From the NCBI GenBank assembly GCA_012517385.1, contig JAAYUZ010000070.1:1-34211 (forward strand): a DNA stretch of 34,211 nt, written 5' to 3'. The DNA comes from Treponema sp. GTDB taxonomy: Bacteria > Spirochaetota > Spirochaetia > Treponematales > Breznakiellaceae. This document shows, one piece after another, positions 31,130 through 34,211 of the stretch (position 1 is its first letter; every line of letters starts with the position of its first letter). Below the pieces are notes generated by a model. The model was not told where the DNA came from. It made no database searches and worked only from the letters and a program-made list of their open reading frames with translations. Both the position numbers and the translations under genes were made by a program.

Positions 31130-31612
31130 ATGAAACGTCTGCTCATCGCCTTAATTAGTACAATGTTGGTTATGGGATCCCTGCAAGCCCAGACTTCCAA
31201 GTCTCCGGGTGGGAAGAAATCCGTTTCCGTAGATTTTACGATCACCATGCGGGAACTTGCCCAGGCAGCAAAAACCCAAAATGACAGGGACATCCCCACT
31301 GATAAAGCCCTTATACTCGATGGGGATATCGGAACAGTGACCATTCATGAAGATACTGATGCATCCTTTGTGGTGGAACTGGAGCTGTTAAATGGTATCT
31401 GGGTTGGAGAAGAGCAGGTTGAATTATACCGGACCTACGTTATCTGCGAAGGAACGCAGTTCCGCTCTCTTTTTTCTGCCCAATCCCCTTCCAGGTTAAA
31501 AAGTGGACAAACAATCATTGTGCTGGCGTCCTATGAAGGGCTTGGCATTGATTATGATGGGAAAACCCCTGTTACGGTGGTTAAAGCCATCGATATTCGG
31601 CGACTTTTTTAA
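31130..31612 (+). CDS. Exported small hypothetical protein, possibly OB-fold
   Basis: The 160-residue product has a signal peptide (MKRLLIALISTMLVMGSLQA, cut after AQA) and no Cys at the junction, so it is likely soluble and periplasmic. The mature part has an N-terminal helix (ITMRELAQAAKTQ) and a beta-rich domain (KALILDGDIGTVTIHED...ELELLNGIW), which may be an OB fold of the tRNA-anti-like type (low confidence). It stands alone between trmJ and the convergent NtrC-like gene. Confidence 0.7.
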   Translation: MKRLLIALISTMLVMGSLQAQTSKSPGGKKSVSVDFTITMRELAQAAKTQNDRDIPTDKALILDGDIGTVTIHEDTDASFVVELELLNGIWVGEEQVELYRTYVICEGTQFRSLFSAQSPSRLKSGQTIIVLASYEGLGIDYDGKTPVTVVKAIDIRRLF

Positions 31613-31640
31613 TTAAGGTTTTTGCAAAAGTCTATTACTT

Positions 31641-32753
31641 TTAATACCTGATGTGTTCTGGCTGTATTGGACTGGATCCTGCAAGGATTCTGGCCCGTTC
31701 CAGGCACATCCTTAATTGGCGTATATTGCCTGGCCAATCAAAGTCATACAGTTTAGATAAGGCATCTTGAGTAATGTCTGCCTGATGGGGAGCCAGGAAA
31801 TGATGGGTCAGGGCCGGAATATCAGTTTTACGATCCCTGAGCGGTGGTATATGCAGGGTTATGCCTTCGAGGCGGTATTTTAAATCTGAACGGAATTGCT
31901 TCTCAGAAATCAATTGGTCCAGGTTTTTATTAGTGGCGCTTATAAGCCGGAATGATACTTCGTGGATTGTATGCCCACCCAGATGTTGAATACATCCATC
32001 TTCAATAACCCGTAACAATGAAGCTTGGGCTGAGTGGCTCGCTTCTGCTATCTCATCCAGAAACAAGGTTCCTCCATTTGCCAGTTCGAAACATCCCTTA
32101 TGGGCTTTTGCATCCGTAAAAGCTCCTTCGTCGCAGCCAAACAGTTCGCTTTCGATAAGACTTGATGGGATAGCTCCTATGTTTCGAACAATAAAGGGCC
32201 CTTTGTTTCTGTTTGATAGTTCATGGATAAGCTTTGCAACCAGATCTTTTCCAGTTCCGCTCTCTCCATAGATAAGTATGGGAAGGTCTGAGTTTGCAAA
32301 AGTCTGTATTTCCACTTTTAAAGTTTGAATAGCCGGCGATTCTCCTATAAGCAGGGGTTCCTGAGGTATTTGTTTGTTTGTTGTTTTACTTGCCAGGGAT
32401 CTCTGAATTATTTTGGTTAATCTATGACGCAGCATGGTAGATGTATAGGGTTTAGAAAGAAAATCCTGAGCTCCCAGGTGTAATGAACGCACTACAAAGA
32501 GGGGATCAGTGTAGCCCGAAATTATTAAGACAGGCGGTGGATTCGGGAGTCTATTGATTTCTTCAAGTACCTGAAAGCCATTTATTTTAGGCATTTGCAG
32601 GTCCAGGATGACCGCATCGGGTTTATGTTTTGTAATGTTTGTAATTGCATGAAAGGGTTTTTGGCAGGGTATGACGTGGTATGTATCGATGAGCTGCAGG
32701 GTGATCGCTTGTAGCTGCTCCTCCGCATCATCGATACATAGCACGGAATACAT
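31641..32753 (-). CDS. NtrC-like AAA+ regulator with altered GAFTGA and no DNA-binding domain
   Basis: The 370-residue protein has a receiver with Asp8/Asp9, phosphoacceptor Asp51 and Lys101, then a sigma54-interaction AAA+ domain: Walker A GESGTGKD (163-170), Walker B LFLDE (230-234) and WPGNIRQLR near 340-348. The sigma54-contacting loop reads GAFTDA (210-215) instead of GAFTGA. It ends at residue 370 after the AAA+ lid, without a Fis-type helix-turn-helix, so it cannot bind DNA in the usual way. Its start lies 2 nt after the stop of the TagA-like gene. It may act on sigma54 from solution, or may have lost sigma54 activation. Confidence 0.85.
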   Translation of the reverse strand: MYSVLCIDDAEEQLQAITLQLIDTYHVIPCQKPFHAITNITKHKPDAVILDLQMPKINGFQVLEEINRLPNPPPVLIISGYTDPLFVVRSLHLGAQDFLSKPYTSTMLRHRLTKIIQRSLASKTTNKQIPQEPLLIGESPAIQTLKVEIQTFANSDLPILIYGESGTGKDLVAKLIHELSNRNKGPFIVRNIGAIPSSLIESELFGCDEGAFTDAKAHKGCFELANGGTLFLDEIAEASHSAQASLLRVIEDGCIQHLGGHTIHEVSFRLISATNKNLDQLISEKQFRSDLKYRLEGITLHIPPLRDRKTDIPALTHHFLAPHQADITQDALSKLYDFDWPGNIRQLRMCLERARILAGSSPIQPEHIRY

Positions 32754-32755
32754 GA

Positions 32756-33499
32756 TTACCCCCGACGGAATAGTTTGTAATATAGTAGCAGAATCTTGTA
32801 ATAAAGATAGGGGAAAATTCGAAAAAAGTGTAAGGGATTAGTTATCGTATAGCCAATCCATTCAAGACCCCGTTCAAAGGTCTTTTTCCCGGGCCGGTGT
32901 TTTCGTTCTGCAAAGACTTCAAAAAGATCGCTGCACCAGATTTGAATCCCAGGACCAAGATTTGTTTTGTTACGGGCCAGCCAGCGTTCATTACCGGGTA
33001 CTCCCTTTGCTACCAGCAGCAGAGAAGGGCCTGCTTTACGAATGGCGGTAAGAATGGTGGGCTCATCGTTTTTTTTAAAGTCCCCGGTACAACGGCCTAC
33101 AATTCTCAGCCGTGGAAAGGTGTGTTTAAGGTTCCGTTCCGTGGTTTTCAGGCTTTTCAGATGAGCGCCGAGGAGGTATACCGATTTTCCCCGTTCTTCG
33201 AGGGCTGTGAGGGTTTTAATAAAAAACTCAAAGGGCATGAGCCGCTGAACCGTCTTTCCAGTTAAAAAGCGGATGCCTCCAACGATGCTTTTTGAAATAG
33301 GAATGACCAGGGCTGCACTTTGTACATAGGTCCGATATTCATTATTCTGTCGTGCCCGTAACAAATCCCATAGGGAAAGCAGAACAATATGGTGACTTTC
33401 TCCGGTCTCTAAAAGCTGATACAGCAGTTCCGGCAATTGTTCCATGGAAACATTGCTGATTTTTACTTTTAAGCAATTGAGTTGTTCGACAGAATCCAT
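32756..33499 (-). CDS. WecG/TagA/CpsF-family protein, active-site motifs altered
   Basis: The 247-residue protein keeps the family core VYLLGAHLKSLKTTERNL...RIVGRCTGDF...LLLVAKGVPGNERWLARN (about 107-177). Typical family members transfer ManNAc or related sugars onto lipid-linked acceptors for wall or capsule polymers. Here the catalytic-Asp strand usually reading VIPDG is VIPISK (65-70), and the upstream TLN-type motif with the active-site Thr reads LSLWD (41-45). It may bind but not transfer, or use another chemistry. A basic hydrophobic C-terminus likely binds membrane. GGAG stands 8 nt before ATG 33499; it overlaps rsmE by 31 bp. Confidence 0.8.
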   Translation of the reverse strand: MDSVEQLNCLKVKISNVSMEQLPELLYQLLETGESHHIVLLSLWDLLRARQNNEYRTYVQSAALVIPISKSIVGGIRFLTGKTVQRLMPFEFFIKTLTALEERGKSVYLLGAHLKSLKTTERNLKHTFPRLRIVGRCTGDFKKNDEPTILTAIRKAGPSLLLVAKGVPGNERWLARNKTNLGPGIQIWCSDLFEVFAERKHRPGKKTFERGLEWIGYTITNPLHFFRIFPYLYYKILLLYYKLFRRG

Positions 33500-34211
33500 G
33501 ATGCTTTCTCCAGTAGCAATACTTGAACTGCGGCGGTTGCAAAAATAGCAGCCGTTTCAGTCCGTAAAACATTCACACCAAGCAATAGGGGTTTAAATCC
33601 GTGTTCAATACATTGGGCTGCTTCTTCATCGGAAAAGCCGCCCTCAGGCCCTACTGCAATATGGACCGATTGGATGTTCCCCTCAAGATATCCATGCAAG
33701 GTTCCCTGTGCAAGTGGGTCCTGATGAAGTAAAATGGCTTGACTGTTTGGGGTGATTTTTTTCTGCTGTTCCCAAAATTCAAGGAGACCCTTCATATCGG
33801 TGATTGGTTCTATACGGGTAGTCACATCCGAACCGCTCTGCTGACGGGCTTCTTTTATGATCCGGTTCCATCGTTCCAGCTTTTGTTGCGCAGTACTTTT
33901 ATCCAGCCGGGGAACAGAATGTTGAGAAACGAAGGGGAGGATGAGCGACACCCCTGCTTCAGCGGCCTGGCGGACGATAAGATCCATTTTTTGTCCCTTG
34001 GGGAGGGCCTGGCACAAAATGATGGGAGGTAATGGCGGAAGGGTCGCCCTCCGTTCCTCGTCAGCAATGACACTTTCTGGAATGGAGCGGATGTCCCCGG
34101 TCATGGCCACTTCGAGGCTTGATTTCCCAATGGCGGTAATAGTAAACAGGGCTTCTTTTCCGTTGGGAAGCAGGGCCCTGAATTGTTCTCCTATCTGCAG
34201 ACGGAGCACCC
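33469..34211 (-). CDS. rsmE: 16S rRNA m3U1498 methyltransferase, 5' end cut by window
   Basis: The visible 246 residues hold the N-terminal PUA-like beta domain from about LRLQIGEQFRALL and the SPOUT methyltransferase domain with GPEGGFS and LLGVNVLRTETA, the SAM-binding knot. RsmE methylates N3 of U1498 in 16S rRNA. The GTG at 34209 opens the visible frame, but family members have about 20 more N-terminal residues (an HHLRNVLR-like start), so the real start lies beyond the right edge. It is the first gene of a unit with the TagA-like and NtrC-like genes. Confidence 0.92.
   Translation of the reverse strand, partial: VLRLQIGEQFRALLPNGKEALFTITAIGKSSLEVAMTGDIRSIPESVIADEERRATLPPLPPIILCQALPKGQKMDLIVRQAAEAGVSLILPFVSQHSVPRLDKSTAQQKLERWNRIIKEARQQSGSDVTTRIEPITDMKGLLEFWEQQKKITPNSQAILLHQDPLAQGTLHGYLEGNIQSVHIAVGPEGGFSDEEAAQCIEHGFKPLLLGVNVLRTETAAIFATAAVQVLLLEKASWILSNNSIA

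Overview
The window looks like a chromosomal segment from a free-living or gut-associated spirochaete of the Treponema clade (inference). The signs are a MurA with Asp in place of the catalytic Cys, a substrate-binding protein whose signal peptide ends in the FANGSQ style common in treponemes, spirochaete-like lipoproteins and outer-membrane proteins, and an hfs-type [FeFe]-hydrogenase cluster pointing to fermentative H2 metabolism. There are no insertion sequences, CRISPR arrays or phage genes.

Layout. 1-2580: the 5' part of a tRNA-Ser(UGA) (minus strand), a small lipoprotein, then a visibly AT-rich insert with two divergent genes (a coiled-coil protein and a metallo-beta-lactamase-fold hydrolase). 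2585-3472: a PHP-domain phosphoesterase. 3566-8796 (minus): a regulated uptake locus in transcription order sensor kinase, NarL-type regulator, substrate-binding protein, two sugar-type ABC permeases; no ATPase is encoded. 8927-11992 (minus): an outer-membrane beta-barrel candidate and a lipoprotein. 12215-17355 (plus): five tightly coupled genes, [2Fe-2S] protein, PAS-containing sensory-type [FeFe] hydrogenase, SpoIIE/PP2C phosphatase, second [2Fe-2S] protein, catalytic-type [FeFe] hydrogenase. 17483-18981: a YchJ-like SEC-C protein and a DMT exporter. 18952-21831 (minus): a secreted metallopeptidase-like protein with a beta-barrel-like C-terminus. 21934-23217: murA. 23237-26689 (minus): three membrane proteins, the last carrying a J domain.

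26690-27016 is the only gene-free stretch over 300 bp. It holds two perfect DnaA-box 9-mers, a helically phased CCACA triplet and five TGTCTA motifs. 27017-29319 (minus): operon of STAS-zinc-ribbon protein, YbjN-like protein, PspA and an atypical OmpR-type regulator. 29497-30992: divergent SDR and TrmJ genes that appear to share one -10 element. 31130-31612: an exported small protein. 31641-34211 (minus): rsmE (cut by the window edge), a TagA-family protein with altered active-site motifs, and an NtrC-like protein with GAFTDA instead of GAFTGA and no DNA-binding domain.

How things fit together. The hydrogenase cluster reads as an H2/redox sensing module: the PAS hydrogenase may sense H2 and pass the signal to the SpoIIE-type phosphatase, while the second hydrogenase does bulk catalysis. 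The STAS protein 12 kb away is the kind of partner such a phosphatase could act on (inference). Several genes lacking a Shine-Dalgarno have promoter-like boxes whose predicted transcription start falls on or within about 3 nt of the start codon, suggesting leaderless transcripts. The most unusual elements are the DnaA-box region, the in-frame 12-bp minisatellite in the phosphatase, the triple 12-bp repeat before the ABC genes, and the modified NtrC and TagA proteins.
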